A stretch of DNA of 64,000 nucleotides from Phosphoribacter sp037045055 (GTDB lineage: Bacteria > Actinomycetota > Actinomycetes > Actinomycetales > Dermatophilaceae). A model generated the notes under the pieces. The model was not told the DNA's origin. It did no database searches and saw nothing but the letters and a program-made list of their open reading frames with translations. This document shows, in pieces, positions 14,891 through 26,651 of the stretch. The DNA lies in NCBI GenBank assembly GCA_037045055.1, contig JBAOHJ010000001.1, positions 1-64,000 of the forward strand, written 5' to 3'. Position numbers and translations under genes: made by a program. Within the stretch, counting starts at the first letter, position 1. Every line of letters begins with the position of its first letter.

Positions 14891-15976
14891 TCAGTTCTGC
14901 GAGACGAGCAGGGCAGCGCGCTGCTGGCCGAGCGTGGTGGCTGCGGTGTGGTCCTCGATCTTGGCGACGACCGACGCCTTGCCGGTGAACGCGATGTACG
15001 TGACGCCCGTGTCCGTTCCGCCGGTCGCGGGATCGGGATCGAATCCCGAGGAGCTGCGCCATCGCGTACGACGCCTCGCCGATGATGTTGTCCGGGCCCT
15101 CGTCGCCGAAGACGCCGTACTCCACCTTGCCGTCGTAGATGACGGCGACGACCGTGCCGAGCTCGAGGCCGGCCTTCGCGTAGTCGAAGCGCGTGCTGGG
15201 GAGCGGGATGACGACGTACGGCAGCTCGGACGCGTCGAGGAACGCGCCCTTCGAGTCCGTGGCGCTGGTCTGCGGCTGGAAGGCGGGATCCGCGCTCTTG
15301 TTGCAGACGGTCGATGGCTTGCCGTCGCAGTCGATGTCCATGTCGGCCTTCCAGAAGACGGCGCCGGTCAGACCGCAGATCGGAATGTTGGAAGGGAGCC
15401 CTGGCCTCGTCGTCGGTCTTGTAGTCGCCGCCGACCTTGTTGCAGCTGCCGAGCAGCGCGAGAAGCTCGGCGGCCGTCGGCGGCGCGCCGGTCCCGCCAG
15501 CCGCGCCAGCCGCGCCAGCCGCGCCAGCCGTGGAGCCGCCTGCGCCGGCCGCGCCTGCCGCGGTGCCTCCCGCGCCGCCCGTTCCTGCCGCGGAGCCACC
15601 CGTTCCAGCGGCGCCTGCCGCGGAGCCTCCCGCGCCGGCCGAGCCTGCCGTGGCGCCTCCCGCTCCCGCTGTGCCCCCCGCCCCCGCCTTGCCTCCTGCG
15701 CCTGCGGAGGAGCCGCCGGTGCCCGCCTTCCCGCTGGTGCCTCCCGCGCCGGATGCTCCGCCACTGGCGCCGGCCGTCCCCGCGCCGCCGCCGGACGCCC
15801 CCGCCTTGCCGCCTGCTCCGGCGCCGCCGGTGCCCGCCGTTCCTCCGGACGCGGAGGCGCCCCCGGTCACGTCGATGCCTCCCGCGGGGCCGTCGTCGGT
15901 GGCGTCCGAGTCGCTCCCTCCGCACGCGAACAGGAGGAATCGAAGCGAGAGCCAGGGACGAAGCGCGAAGCGACAT
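14891..15976 (-). CDS. Lipoprotein with Gly/Ala stalk and GH75 (chitosanase-like) domain, frameshifted
   Basis: Starts MSLRASSLALA; after one indel the signal peptide ends LRFLLFACGG with a lipobox Cys. About 140 residues of Gly/Ala/Ser/Thr stalk follow. The C-terminal domain matches glycoside hydrolase family 75 (fungal-type chitosanase): VFWKADMDIDCDGKPSTVCN, FDYAKAGLELGTVVAVIYD, KVEYGVFGDEGPDNIIGEAS and a last strand VVAKIEDHTAATTLGQ. The acidic pairs in KADMDIDCDG and FGDEG are where catalytic acids sit in the family. Chitosan or a similar aminoglycan is the inferred substrate, displayed outside the cell. Indels near 15050, 15390 and 15930 split the frame. Confidence 0.75.
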
Positions 15977-16240
15977 GGAGTGTCTCCTTGCAGAAGGGGC
16001 AGAGCGGATCTCGTGCCACCCGCCAGCTCGCATCCTATCGCGCTGCGGGCGCGACACGGCGCGGTGCGCGCAGCCGGGGCGTGATCGCTCCGATCACCGC
16101 GCGCGAAGGGATCGATCGCCGCCTGGGCCCGCGAACAATCGAACGGGCCGCGTCGATTCTCGTGATCGGTTCCCTGCGTCCGCCCCCACGTAGCGGCGGG
16201 CCGGCCTCCGTTCGGGGTGCGCCCACGAAAGGTGAATCGA
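15977..16240. promoter_or_regulatory. Divergent intergenic region between two stalked lipoprotein genes
   Basis: 264 bp between the GH75-like and Big2 genes. No ORF with coding character and no clear promoter or operator was seen. A GAAAGGTG ribosome-binding site precedes ATG 16241. Confidence 0.4.
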
Positions 16241-19200
16241 ATGCGCACGCGAAGAGGGGCGACCGGCGGCCCGCATGGGCTCGCGCACAACGTGGGTGCT
16301 GTGGCGAGGGCGGTGCGGTGGGTGCTGCTGCTCGGGCTGCTGCTCGTGGCCGCGGCGTGCGGCGGCAAGTCCGAGCTCTACGAGGGCGCCACGGCCCCCG
16401 CCGGAGTCGCCGGCACGTCGGGCGCCGCTGGCAAGGGTGGTACGGCGGGCGCGTCGGGCACGAGCGGAGCTTCGGGGACGGCAGGGAAGGGGGGAGCGGC
16501 AGGCGCGGGTGGCGCCGCTGGCGCGTCGGGCAACGGGGGCTCTGGCGCCGGAACGTCGGGCGCGTCGGGCGCGTCGGGCGCATCGGGGAACGGGGGCTCG
16601 GGGGCGGCAGGCGGGGAGCGCCACCCTGACGGCCATTGCGATCACGCCGCCCCTCGCCACCATCGCGATCGGGACGCAGGTGGCGCTGGTCGCGACCGCC
16701 GCGTACAGCGACGGGAACCAAGGTCGACGTCACCGCACAGGCGACGTGGAGCAGCAACGCGAACGGCGTGGCGACGGTCGCCCAGGGCAAGGTGACCGGT
16801 GTCGCGGCGGGAGTGGCCTCGATCGGCGCGACGCTATCGGGAAAGAGCGCGAGCGCGCAAATCACCGTGTCCGCGGCGAAGCCGAAGGCGCTGGTCGTGG
16901 CGCCCTCGTCGGTCTCTCTGCCCATCGGTGGCACGAAGCAGCTGGCAGCGACGCTCCAGCTGGACGATGGCTCGATGCAGGACGTGACGTCGGTCGCGGC
17001 GTGGTCGAGCGGCAATCCCGGCGTGGCGTCGGTGGCCACGAGCGGGCTCGTGACGGGCACCGGCGCGGGCGGGGCGACGGTCACGGCGAGCACGGCCGGG
17101 CTCACGGCGTCGGCGCAGGTGACGGTGTCGAGCGCCGTGCTCACCGCCGTCGCGCTGTCCCCCGAGAAGCCCTCGGTCGGCGTCGGACAGTCAATCGCGT
17201 TCACGGCGCTGGGCCTGTTCTCCGACGGGACCAGCGCAGACGTGACGGCCACCGCCAGCTGGACCTCGAGCGCGGCCGGCGTCTTCAAGGTCGACGGGGG
17301 CGGCACGGGCACCGCGCTCGCGACGGGGACGGCCACCGTCAGCGCCACCGTCGGCGCGATCACGGGCAGCACGCTCGTCACCGTCTCCGGGACCACGCTC
17401 ACGGGGAATAGCAATCGAGCCGTCGTCCGCGAGCGTGCTGGTCGGGCACAGCGCCGCGCTCGTCGCCACGGCGACGTACTCGGACGGGTCGACGGCCGAC
17501 GTGACCGCGTCGTCCGCGTGGGCCTCGTCGAGCGCCGCGACCGCCTCCGTCTCCGGCGGGATCGTCGTCGGCGTCGCCGTCGGCAACGCGACGGTCACCG
17601 CCACGTTCGGCGGCGCCTCGGCCACCGCGGCGATCTCCGTCATCGACGCGAAGCTCGTGTCGCTCGCGATCACGCCTTCGTCCTTCTCGGTCGCCAAGGG
17701 CGGCTCAGGTGCAGCTAGACGTCACGGGAACCTACGACGACGGGTCGACGGCGGACGAGACCACGAACGCGAGCTGGTCCTCGTCCAGCGACGCGACGCT
17801 GACGGTCGCGGCCGGTCTCGCCACCGGGCAGGCCGAGGGCAACGCCACGGTCACCGCGACGCTGTCGGGTATCTCGGCGCAGGCGAGCGGAACCGTGACG
17901 GCGTCCGCGCTGAAGAGCGTCCTGGTGACGCCGTCGGCTGCCGACGCTGTCCGTAGGCCAGAAGGACGCGCTCGCGGCGAGCGCGCTCTTCACGGACGGC
18001 ACGGTGGTGGCCATCACCACCGACGCCACCTGGTCGTCCAGCGCCCCGGGGCTCGTCACGGTGCCGGACGCGCCCAGGGCGCGAAGGGCATCGTGGCGGC
18101 CGTCGCGCAGGGCACCGCGCAGATCTCCGCCAGCTACCAGGGGCTCACGGGCTCGGCCACGATCACGGTCGGGGCGACCACGCTCGTCGCGCTGTCGATC
18201 TCGCCCATCAACGCCACGGTCACCAAGGGCCAGAACGTCGGCTACACGGCCATCGCGATCTTCAGCAACGGCACGCAGCAGAACGTCAGCGGAATGGCCG
18301 CATCGCGGTCGTCATCGGTAACGTCGGTCGCGACGATCCAGACGGGCCCCGGCGGTCCGGGCGGCCCGGGCGGCCCCGGCGGAATGGGCGCGCTCGCGGC
18401 AACGGTCGGCACCGGCACCACCACGATCACGGCCACGTACATGGGCCTGACGGCGTCGACGCAGCTGACTGTCACGTCGGCGACGGTGCGTGTCGATCTC
18501 GGTCAGCCCCGCGGACGCGAGCTACGTGGTCGGCGCGACCTCGGCCTACCAGGCCGTGGCAATCTTCTCCGATGGCACCAGCCAGCAGGTGACGCCGCAG
18601 TGCACGTGGACGTCGTCGGACCCGAAGGTCGCAGCCATCCAGACAGGCATGGGCGGGCCGGGTGGGCCTGGCGGGCCCGGAGGCGGCGCGGGACAGCTCA
18701 CCGCGATGGGCGCGGGCACGGCGACGATGGCCTGCAGCTACCCAGGGGCTGTCCGGCTCGAACGCGGGTCGCCGTCACCGCTGCCGTGCTCACCGACGTC
18801 GTCGTCACGCCCGGCGCCTTCACGGGGGCCATCGGCTCGGGCGTCGGCTTCGTCGCCTCGGCGATCTTCTCCGACGGGGCGCGTCGACGGACATCGCGCG
18901 GGCGGCAACGTGGGTGAGCAATCAGCCCGGCGTGGTGGCGGTGAGCACCGCGATGATGAGCAAGGGGCAGGCGAAGGCGATCGCCGCAGGCGTCGCGACG
19001 ATCGCGGCGACATGCACAAGGGGCTGCTGCCGGAGCCACGGCCACGTGTGCACGGTCACGAGCGCGAAGGTGACGAGCGTGGTGATCAGTCCCGGCAACC
19101 CGTCGTCCGGCGTCGGCGTGCTGACCCAGCTCACGGCCGCCGCCATCTTCTCGGACGGCACGTCGGTCGACGTCACGCAGCAGGCGACGTGGGTGTCGAG

Positions 19201-19880
19201 CGACACGAGCATCGCCGCGGTGAGCAACGCCATGCAGCGCGGCCGCGTGACGCCCATCGCGCCGGGGACGGTGACGATCACCACGACCTGCAGGCGTGTC
19301 CGGGACCACCTCGTTCACCGTCAAGAGCGCCGCTCTTGTGACGATCCAGGTGACGCCCTTCAACCCGATCGTTCCGGTTGGATTCACCACACCGTTTCAG
19401 GCGACGGGAATCTGCGGATTCCACGGAGGCCGGTACCTCACCAACCTCGTGACGTGGACGTCGAGCGACACCGCCGTGGCGTCGATCAGCACGTCGGGCA
19501 ACCCGCGCGGCATCCTGACGCCCATCGCCAAGGGGACCACCAGCATCCAGGCCGCGTACCAGGGCGTGACCGGGACGACGCTCGTGACGGTGACCGACGC
19601 GAAGCTGGTATCGATCACGATCTCGCCCGATCCGATCGCGCTCGCGGTCGGCCAGACGCTGCAGCTCGGCGCGCTCGGTGCGTTCGATGACGGCTCGACG
19701 CTCGACGTGACGAGCTGGGCCACGTGGCAGTCCAGCGACACGGGGGTCGCGAACGTCAGCAACGCCGCGGTGACGCGCGGTCAGATCAAGGGGCTCGCCG
19801 CGGGGAGCGCCCAGATCTGCCGCCACGCGCGGCGGCATCACCGGGACGGCAGGAGCGAGCGTCAAATCAAGACCCTCCAC
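16241..19880 (+). CDS. Lipoprotein with about ten bacterial Ig-like (Big2) repeats, frameshifted
   Basis: Starts MRTRRGATGG with signal peptide LLLGLLLVAAACGG and lipobox Cys near residue 37. A Gly/Ala/Ser stalk follows, then tandem ~85-residue Big2 domains. Each shows the pattern (L/A)VxxSPxxxxxxxGxxxxFTAxxxFSDGTxxDVT, a Trp-Ser-Ser core and a closing ATITA-type strand. Examples are TQVALVATAAYSDGTKVDVT, AWSSGNPGVASVATSGLV and LGAFDDGSTLDVTSWATWQS. Two neighbouring repeats (about 18340 and 18650) carry Gly-Gly-Pro runs inserted at the same loop. Big2 arrays usually make long adhesive surface rods. Roughly eight indels break the frame. The end near 19880 is approximate, because no clean stop is visible. 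Confidence 0.75.
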
Positions 19881-19931
19881 TCCCCGCCATCGCCGCTATC
19901 GGTCGTCGCGCGCCTCGCTCGAAGCGGCCGC

Positions 19932-20614
19932 GTGGCGGCTCTCTTCGTGCCGCTCGCCTGCGGGGGGCGGACGGCCGATTTCGGCGACGTGCCGGGGACG
20001 CCCGTCGTCTCCGGTGACGGGGACGGCGTGGGTGGCGCGACCGGTGCTGCAGGCACGGGCGGGGCCGGGGGCAGCGCCGGCGCGTCTGCCTCGGGCGCCG
20101 GAGCGGCGGGCACGAGCGGAGCCACGACGACGGGCATGGGCGGAGCGGCCGCCGCCGGCGGAGCCGCGACGGCGGGCATGGGCGGCATTGGCGGCGCGGG
20201 CGTGGGCGGCGGGGCGCGGGCGGTTCGTCGGGGGCAGCGCGGGTGCGCCGGCAGCCTGCGAGGCCTGTCTGTCGGGCGCCTGCGCGACGCCCTGGAGCGC
20301 GTGCGAGGCCAGCGCGAAGTGCCACGCGCTCGCCGCGTGCGTCCTCTCGTCGTGCGGCACGCAAGGCGGTGGAGGGTGCGTGCAGGATTGCGCAACGAAG
20401 GTCGGCGTCTCGCTGGGCGGCAAGGGCGGAAAAGGGGGTGGCAACAATCCCGCGGCCCAGCTGTTCACGGCGGCGTTCCAGTGCGCCGCGTCGGCCTGTC
20501 CCGGCACGTGCCCGGGAGGTGGCGGTCCTCCGGGAGGCGGCGGACCTCCGGGAGGCGGCGGCGGTCCTCCCCCGGCGGCCCCACGGGACCGGCGGAGGCG
20601 GCGGAGGCGGGTAG
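19932..20614 (+). CDS. Cys-rich stalked lipoprotein, frameshifted
   Basis: Begins about GTG 19932 (VAALFVPLACGGRTADF), giving a very short signal peptide with lipobox LAC; a longer N-terminus is possible. A Gly/Ala/Thr stalk leads to a compact domain with ten cysteines in about 100 residues (ACEACLSGAC, CEASAKCHALAACVLSSC, CVQDCATKV, CAASACPGTC). The tail is Gly/Pro-rich. This Cys spacing is seen in many small myxobacterial lipoproteins of unknown function. The best C-terminus is a poly-Gly run with TAG at 20612-20614. Indels near 20220 and 20580 are needed. Confidence 0.5.
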
Positions 20615-20620
20615 GTCCCC

Positions 20621-20655
20621 TTGACAGCAACGGAATGAATATTCATTCTCTGCGC
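20621..20655 (+). promoter_or_regulatory. Promoter and operator of the second TetR gene
   Basis: A consensus -35 (TTGACA, 20621-20626) is followed 17 bp later by a weak -10 (CATTCT, 20644-20649). A perfect 16-bp palindrome, GAATGAATATTCATTC (20633-20648), covers the spacer and -10, which is ideal for repression. A near-identical palindrome at 21317-21332 precedes the SDR gene, so one repressor probably controls both. Confidence 0.65.
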
Positions 20656-21252
20656 GTGGCCAGCCCCGCGACGCGCAGAGACGCCTCCGACGAGCGGGAG
20701 GGAATCCTCGAGGCTGCGCTCGGCCTGTTCGCGGAGCGGGGGTTCCCGCGGGACGCCTGTCCCGCTGGTCGCCGAGGTCGCCGGCGTGGGCGCGGGGACG
20801 CTGTATCGCTACTTCGACAGCAAGGAGGCGCTGGTCAACGCGCTCTACCAGCGGTGCAGGAGCAAGGCGGCCATGGGCGAGGCCATCCTGACGGCGTTTC
20901 CCGTCGACGCTCCGCCGCGCAAGCAGTTCCACGAGCTGTGGTCCCGCTTGAGCGCGTTCGCCCGGGAGAACGCGACGGCGCTCGCGTTTCTGGAGCTCCA
21001 CCACCACGGTCCCTACCTCGACGAGAAGAGTCGGGCGATGGACGAGGTGATGCTCGGCCCCGCGCGCGCGTTCGTCGAGCGCGCGCAGGCCCAGGGCGAG
21101 GTGAAGCCCTACCTGCCCGGACCTGCTCATCGCCGTCGTCTTCGGCTCCTTCGTCGGCGTGGTGAAGGGCTGTCGCGAGCGCGCGATGGAGGCTCTCTCC
21201 CGAGGTGCTGGACGCCGCCGAGCAGTGCGCCTGGGACGCGATCCGGCGCTTA
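20656..21252 (+). CDS. TetR/AcrR family regulator of the adjacent SDR gene, frameshifted
   Basis: The helix-turn-helix reads EREGILEAALGLFAERGF, then (after an indel near 20755) VPLVAEVAGVGAGTLYRYFDSKEALV, with the Y-R-Y-F signature. The ligand-binding helices include HELWSRLSAFARENATALAF, MDEVMLGPARAFVERAQAQGE and, after another indel, IAVVFGSFVGVVKG. GTG 20656 is preferred over ATG 20635, since the latter falls inside the palindrome and promoter. The C-terminus reads CAWDAIRR followed by a TTA codon where a stop is expected, then a terminator. The operator shared with the SDR gene makes autorepression plus control of that gene likely. Confidence 0.8.
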
Positions 21253-21269
21253 CGGTCCAGCCAGGTTTC

Positions 21270-21302
21270 GCCGCCCCGCCCCGTGCGAGGGCGGCTTTTT
21301 TT
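21270..21302 (+). terminator. Rho-independent terminator of the TetR gene
   Basis: A 7-bp GC stem (GCCGCCC / GGGCGGC, arms 21270-21276 and 21289-21295) is directly followed by seven T. It separates the regulator from the SDR transcript. Confidence 0.8.
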
Positions 21303-21316
21303 CAGCCCCGGAATCG

Positions 21317-21332
21317 GAATGAACATTCATTC
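21317..21332. promoter_or_regulatory. Second TetR operator, upstream of SDR gene
   Basis: GAATGAACATTCATTC differs at one base from the perfect palindrome at 20633-20648. It lies 36 bp before the SDR ATG and just after the terminator, so it should mark the SDR promoter. The pattern resembles the TGAATGA/TCATTCA sites of Bacillus FadR, also a TetR protein. Confidence 0.65.
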
Positions 21333-21367
21333 GAGCCACCAAAGGCTCGAGCGGGAGAGACGACGAC

Positions 21368-22278
21368 ATGAGCACCAGCAAGACCATCCTCATCACGGGC
21401 GCGACGGCAGGCATCGGGCGTCACGCGGCGCTGCACCTCGCCTCGCTCGGGCACCACGTGATCGCGACGGGCCGCAAGGAGAGCGCCCTCGCGGAGCTGC
21501 GCGAGCGGGCGACGCAGTCGGGCTCGCGCGGGCGGCTGTCGGTGCTGCGGCTCGACGTCACGGATCCGGCGTCGATCGCTGCGGTCGCTCGCGAGGTGAG
21601 CGAGCTGACGGGCGGGCGCGGGGCCTGGACGTGCTGGTCAACAACGCGGGCTACGGGCTCGTCGCGCCGCTCGAGGAGGTCACGGACGCGGAGCTCCGCG
21701 CGCAGTTCGATACGAACGTCTTCGGGCTGATGGCGGTGACCCGCGCCTTCCTGCCGCAGCTCCGCGCGCGCGGTGCGGCGCGCATCGTCAACGTCAGCAG
21801 CATCGGCGGCCGGCTCACGATGCCCTTCTTCGGCGCGTACAACGCCACCAAGTACGCGGTCGAGTCGCTGTCGGACGCGCTGCGTATCGGAGCTTCTACC
21901 CTTCGGCATCGACGTCTCGCTGGTCGAGCCCGGCCCCATCCGCAGCGACTTCGCGGCGCGGGCCATGGAAGCGTGCTCGCGCAGCGCGTCGCCCGACTCG
22001 CCGTACGCGCCCGTCTACGCGCGCGCGGACGAGATCAACGCGCAGACCGAGTCGATGGCCGTCGGGCCGGAGCACAGCGTCGCGGGCCATCGCGCACGCA
22101 GCGCTCGCCCGCCGTCCCCGCGCCCGCTACGTCGTGCCCGGCCGCCTCGCGCTGATGATCGGCCTCGTGGGGATGCTCCCGACGCGGCTCGTCGACTGGG
22201 TCCTGCGGCAGTCGATGGGGCTCACCGCGAAGAAGCTCCTCGGCGCGCCCGGCGCAGGCCGCAGCGTCGCGCGCTTAG
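21368..22278 (+). CDS. Short-chain dehydrogenase/reductase (SDR), frameshifted
   Basis: A classical SDR with Rossmann motif TGATAGIGR (residues ~9-17), NNAGYG, Asn of DTNVFG, catalytic Ser in NVSSIGG and catalytic YNATK (Tyr/Lys). It uses NAD(P)(H) to interconvert an alcohol and a ketone; the substrate is unknown. The C-terminal region has VSLVEPGPIRSDFA and hydrophobic helices (LALMIGLVGMLPTRLVDWVL) suggesting membrane association. Indels occur near 21625, 21895 and 22085. The end is placed where GRSVAR is followed by TTAGC, read as a TAG stop with an extra T. The upstream operator suggests repression by the neighbouring TetR protein. Confidence 0.82.
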
Positions 22279-22297
22279 CGGGAAAGCAGCAGAAGGT

Positions 22298-23100
22298 TCA
22301 GCCGAGCACGTCGCGCAGGAGGTCGGGGCGGTCCGTCATGATGCCGCCCACGCCCTCGCGTGCGAGCCGGCGCATCTCGTCGGGGTCGTCGACGGTCCAC
22401 ACGTTGACCCACTTGCCCATCGCGGCCATCGCCTGGAGAAACGGCTCGTCGATCAGCCGCAGCCCCTCGTGGAAGAGCGGCATGTCGAGCACGGTGTACG
22501 GAGCCTCCGGACACGGCAGCCCCGACTTCGCGGCCAGCACGAGCTCGGTCAGCGCGAGCCGCGGGTCAAATGGCAAGCCTCCGGCAGCGCGCCGAGGAGG
22601 CGCTTCGCGACGTCGTCGCTCTCGCTGCCCACGCAGACGCGCGACGTGGCGTCCTCCGCGCGCGGCAGGGCGGCCAGCGCGTCCTCCGCGCCGGTCGCCG
22701 ACGGCTTGAGCTCCAGGTTGATGCGCACCTGCGGCAGCGCGCGCAGCACCTCGCGAAGGAGCGGGATCCGCACGCCCTGGCCGCGAAACGGCGTGGTCGC
22801 GCCGCCGTCCGGGCTGAACCGATAGCCGGCGTCCACGGCCTCGAGCTCCGCGAGCGTGAGCGCGGCGAGCGGGCCCTCGCGATCGGTGCAGCGGGCGAGA
22901 TCCTCGTCGTGGGCGACGACGAGCGCGCCGTCCCGCGTCGCCTGGACGTCGAGCTCCAGCATGTCGGTGCGGTGGCGCGAGACGGCGGCCTGGAACGCGA
23001 CCAGGGTGTTCTCCGGCGCGAGCGCGGCTCCGCCCCGGTGCGCGATGTGGAGCGTGGGGCGGAGACCAATCAGGAAGGGGTGCATCGCGCCGCCCAGCAT
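22298..23100 (-). CDS. Glycerophosphodiester phosphodiesterase
   Basis: Hydrolyses glycerophosphodiesters to glycerol-3-phosphate and an alcohol. GDPD signatures are HIAHRGGAALAPENTLVAF (catalytic His-Arg, Glu-Asn), MLELDVQATRDGALVVAHDE with the second His, NLELKPSA, and the C-terminal VNVWTVDDPDEMRRLAREGV and GIMTDRPD. No signal peptide is evident. One indel near 22565 joins the N-terminal 180 residues to the rest. The start is MLGGAMHPF at 23100; MHPFL at 23085 is an alternative. Confidence 0.85.
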
Positions 23101-23181
23101 ACTCCCGCGGGCTCGCAGCGCCCGGCGCGTCCCGGGCTCGCGAGCGACGCGCTCACGCTCACCAGACAGCGGCGCGGATGT

Positions 23182-23505
23182 TCAGCCTTCGAGGAGCTTG
23201 AGCAGTCCGTCGCGGTTCGTGACGCCGACGTGCTGCTTGGTCTTCTGCCCGCCGGCGAACACGATCACCGTGGGGACGCCGCGGATGCCGTAGCGCTGCG
23301 CGATGCCGGGCGCCTCGTCGATGTCGAGCTTCGCGACCTTGTACTTGCCGGCGAACTCGTCGGCGAGCTTGTCGACCACGGGCGCGAGGACCTTGCAGGG
23401 GCCGCACCACGTCGCGGTGAAGTCCACCAGGACCGGCTCCTTGGAGGAGAGGACCTCGGTGTCGAAGTTCAGCTCGTTGACGACCACGACGTTCTTGCTT
23501 GCCAT
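23182..23505 (-). CDS. trxA: Thioredoxin
   Basis: A complete 107-residue cytoplasmic thioredoxin. It has the active site WCGPC near residue 34, the buried Asp in VLVDFTATWC, cis-Pro in GIRGVPTVIVF and the usual Gly pair near the C-terminus (GVTNRDGLLKLLEG). It reduces protein disulfides using thioredoxin reductase. The length matches the family and no frameshift is present. Confidence 0.95.
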   Translation of the reverse strand: MASKNVVVVNELNFDTEVLSSKEPVLVDFTATWCGPCKVLAPVVDKLADEFAGKYKVAKLDIDEAPGIAQRYGIRGVPTVIVFAGGQKTKQHVGVTNRDGLLKLLEG

Positions 23506-23769
23506 TGCGATTCTCCTGTTGCTGCGGGGCGCTGAAGCCAGACCGGCTGCTCCGCGAGCGGATGCCCCCGGTTTGGGACATTACGGACCGGGCGTCGAGC
23601 GTCACGTGAGGGGGACGCGTGGATCCGGCCGACCCGGCGTGCCCGAGACTGGGCCGCGCCGTCCGGGTGGGGGCTGGGATCCGAAGCAGCTCGAGGGGCG
23701 ATCGGCGCTCGTAGGTCGTTAACGTCGACATGCCGGCTCCCTTCGTCAAGGCGTACCATCCCGGCCCGC

Positions 23770-25450
<1,681 letters not shown>

Positions 25451-25456
25451 GGTCTC

Positions 25457-26536
25457 TCACTCCACGTCGCCCGCGGGCAGGTAGTCGGTGAAGCCGCGCT
25501 CCTCGCCCGAGTAGAACGTCGCGCGCTGCGGCTCGGTGAGCGGCGTGTCGTTGCGGAACCGCTCCACCAGATCGGGGTTCGACACGTAGAGCTGTCCGAA
25601 CGACACGATGTCGGCGTCGCCGCTCGCCAGCACCTGGGCGGCCGTCTGCTTGTCGTAGCCGCCGTTGATCATGAACCGCCCGGCGACGAACGGCCGGAAC
25701 CAGCGCGCCGGGATGCCCTCCGGGTCGTCCTTGCTCTTCGGCTCCATCACGTGGACGTAGGCGAGCGGGAGGCGGCCGAGCTCCTTCACGGCGTGCGAGA
25801 AGGTCTCGCGGGGCGTCGAGTCCTTCATGCTCTGGAAGCGGTTGCTCGGCGACAGCTTCACGCCGACGCGATCGCTTCCCCACACCGAGACGAGCGCCTC
25901 GGTCACCTCGATCAGGAAGCGCGCGCGGTTCGCGATCGATCCGCCGTAGCGGTCGGTGCGGAGGTTCGAGCCGTCCTGCAGGAACTGATCGACGAGGTAG
26001 CCGAAGGCGCCGTGCAGCTCGACGCCATCGAAGCCCGCGGTCTTCGCGTGCGCAGCGGCGACCGCGAAATCGTCGACGATGCGCGCGATCTCCGCGGTCT
26101 CGAGCGCGCGGGGAACGGGAAACGGCTTCGGGCCCTCGGGCGTGAAGAGCGTGCCCTCGGCGGGGATGGCCGAGGGGGCGACGGGATCCTTGCCGTCCTT
26201 CTGGATCGTCGGGTGCGAGATCCGCCCGCCGTGCCAGAGCTGCACGAAGATGTGCCCGCCCTTCTCGTGCACGGCGTCGGTCACGGTCTTCCACGCGGCG
26301 ATCTGCTCGGGCGTGTGGATGCCCGGCGACCGCTCGTAGCCCTGCGCCTCGTGCGAGACCTGACTGCACTCGGTCACGATGAGCCCCGCCGAAGCGCGCT
26401 GCGCGTAGTACGTCGCGATGAGCGGCGTCGCGACCGCGCCCGGGCCGGCGCGCAGGCGGGTCATCGGCGCCATCGCGATGCGGTTTCGCAGGGTCAGGGG
26501 ACCCATCGCGAGGGGCGAGAAGAGATCGGCCGTCAT
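25457..26536 (-). CDS. Old yellow enzyme family alkene reductase
   Basis: An intact 359-residue FMN-dependent ene-reductase, which reduces activated C=C bonds with NADPH. It starts MTADLFSPLAMGPLTLRNRI. It contains APMTRLRA, the substrate-binding pair in FVQLWHGGRISH (His and a downstream Asn equivalent), FDGVELHGAFGYLVDQFL, DRYGGSIANRARFL, and the FMN phosphate region NGGYDKQTA/VSFGQLYVSNPDL. ATG 26536 is favoured over upstream in-frame codons because homologues begin about five residues before the first strand. It ends six bases beyond the pgm stop, tail to tail. Confidence 0.92.
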   Translation of the reverse strand: MTADLFSPLAMGPLTLRNRIAMAPMTRLRAGPGAVATPLIATYYAQRASAGLIVTECSQVSHEAQGYERSPGIHTPEQIAAWKTVTDAVHEKGGHIFVQLWHGGRISHPTIQKDGKDPVAPSAIPAEGTLFTPEGPKPFPVPRALETAEIARIVDDFAVAAAHAKTAGFDGVELHGAFGYLVDQFLQDGSNLRTDRYGGSIANRARFLIEVTEALVSVWGSDRVGVKLSPSNRFQSMKDSTPRETFSHAVKELGRLPLAYVHVMEPKSKDDPEGIPARWFRPFVAGRFMINGGYDKQTAAQVLASGDADIVSFGQLYVSNPDLVERFRNDTPLTEPQRATFYSGEERGFTDYLPAGDVE

Positions 26537-26651
26537 CGATCCGCTCGCTACTGCATTCGCTTCCCTGCGAAAATAGGCCGCGTCGCCCGAGGGAGTGAAC
26601 CCGCGCACGCCCTCGGGTGGCCGGCCGGCTCGTGTCGCTCGGACGGCGGGG

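Noticed and set aside
15437..16084. Pro/Ala-rich plus-strand frame opposite the GH75 lipoprotein stalk
   Set aside because: It is the reverse complement of the Gly/Ala stalk codons. Similar shadows occur opposite the stalks at 20.0, 27.6, 28.8 and 29.7 kb.
23506..23769. Possible small RNA or riboswitch between trxA and pgm
   Set aside because: No convincing fold or terminator was seen; the 264-bp gap is adequately explained as two divergent promoters.
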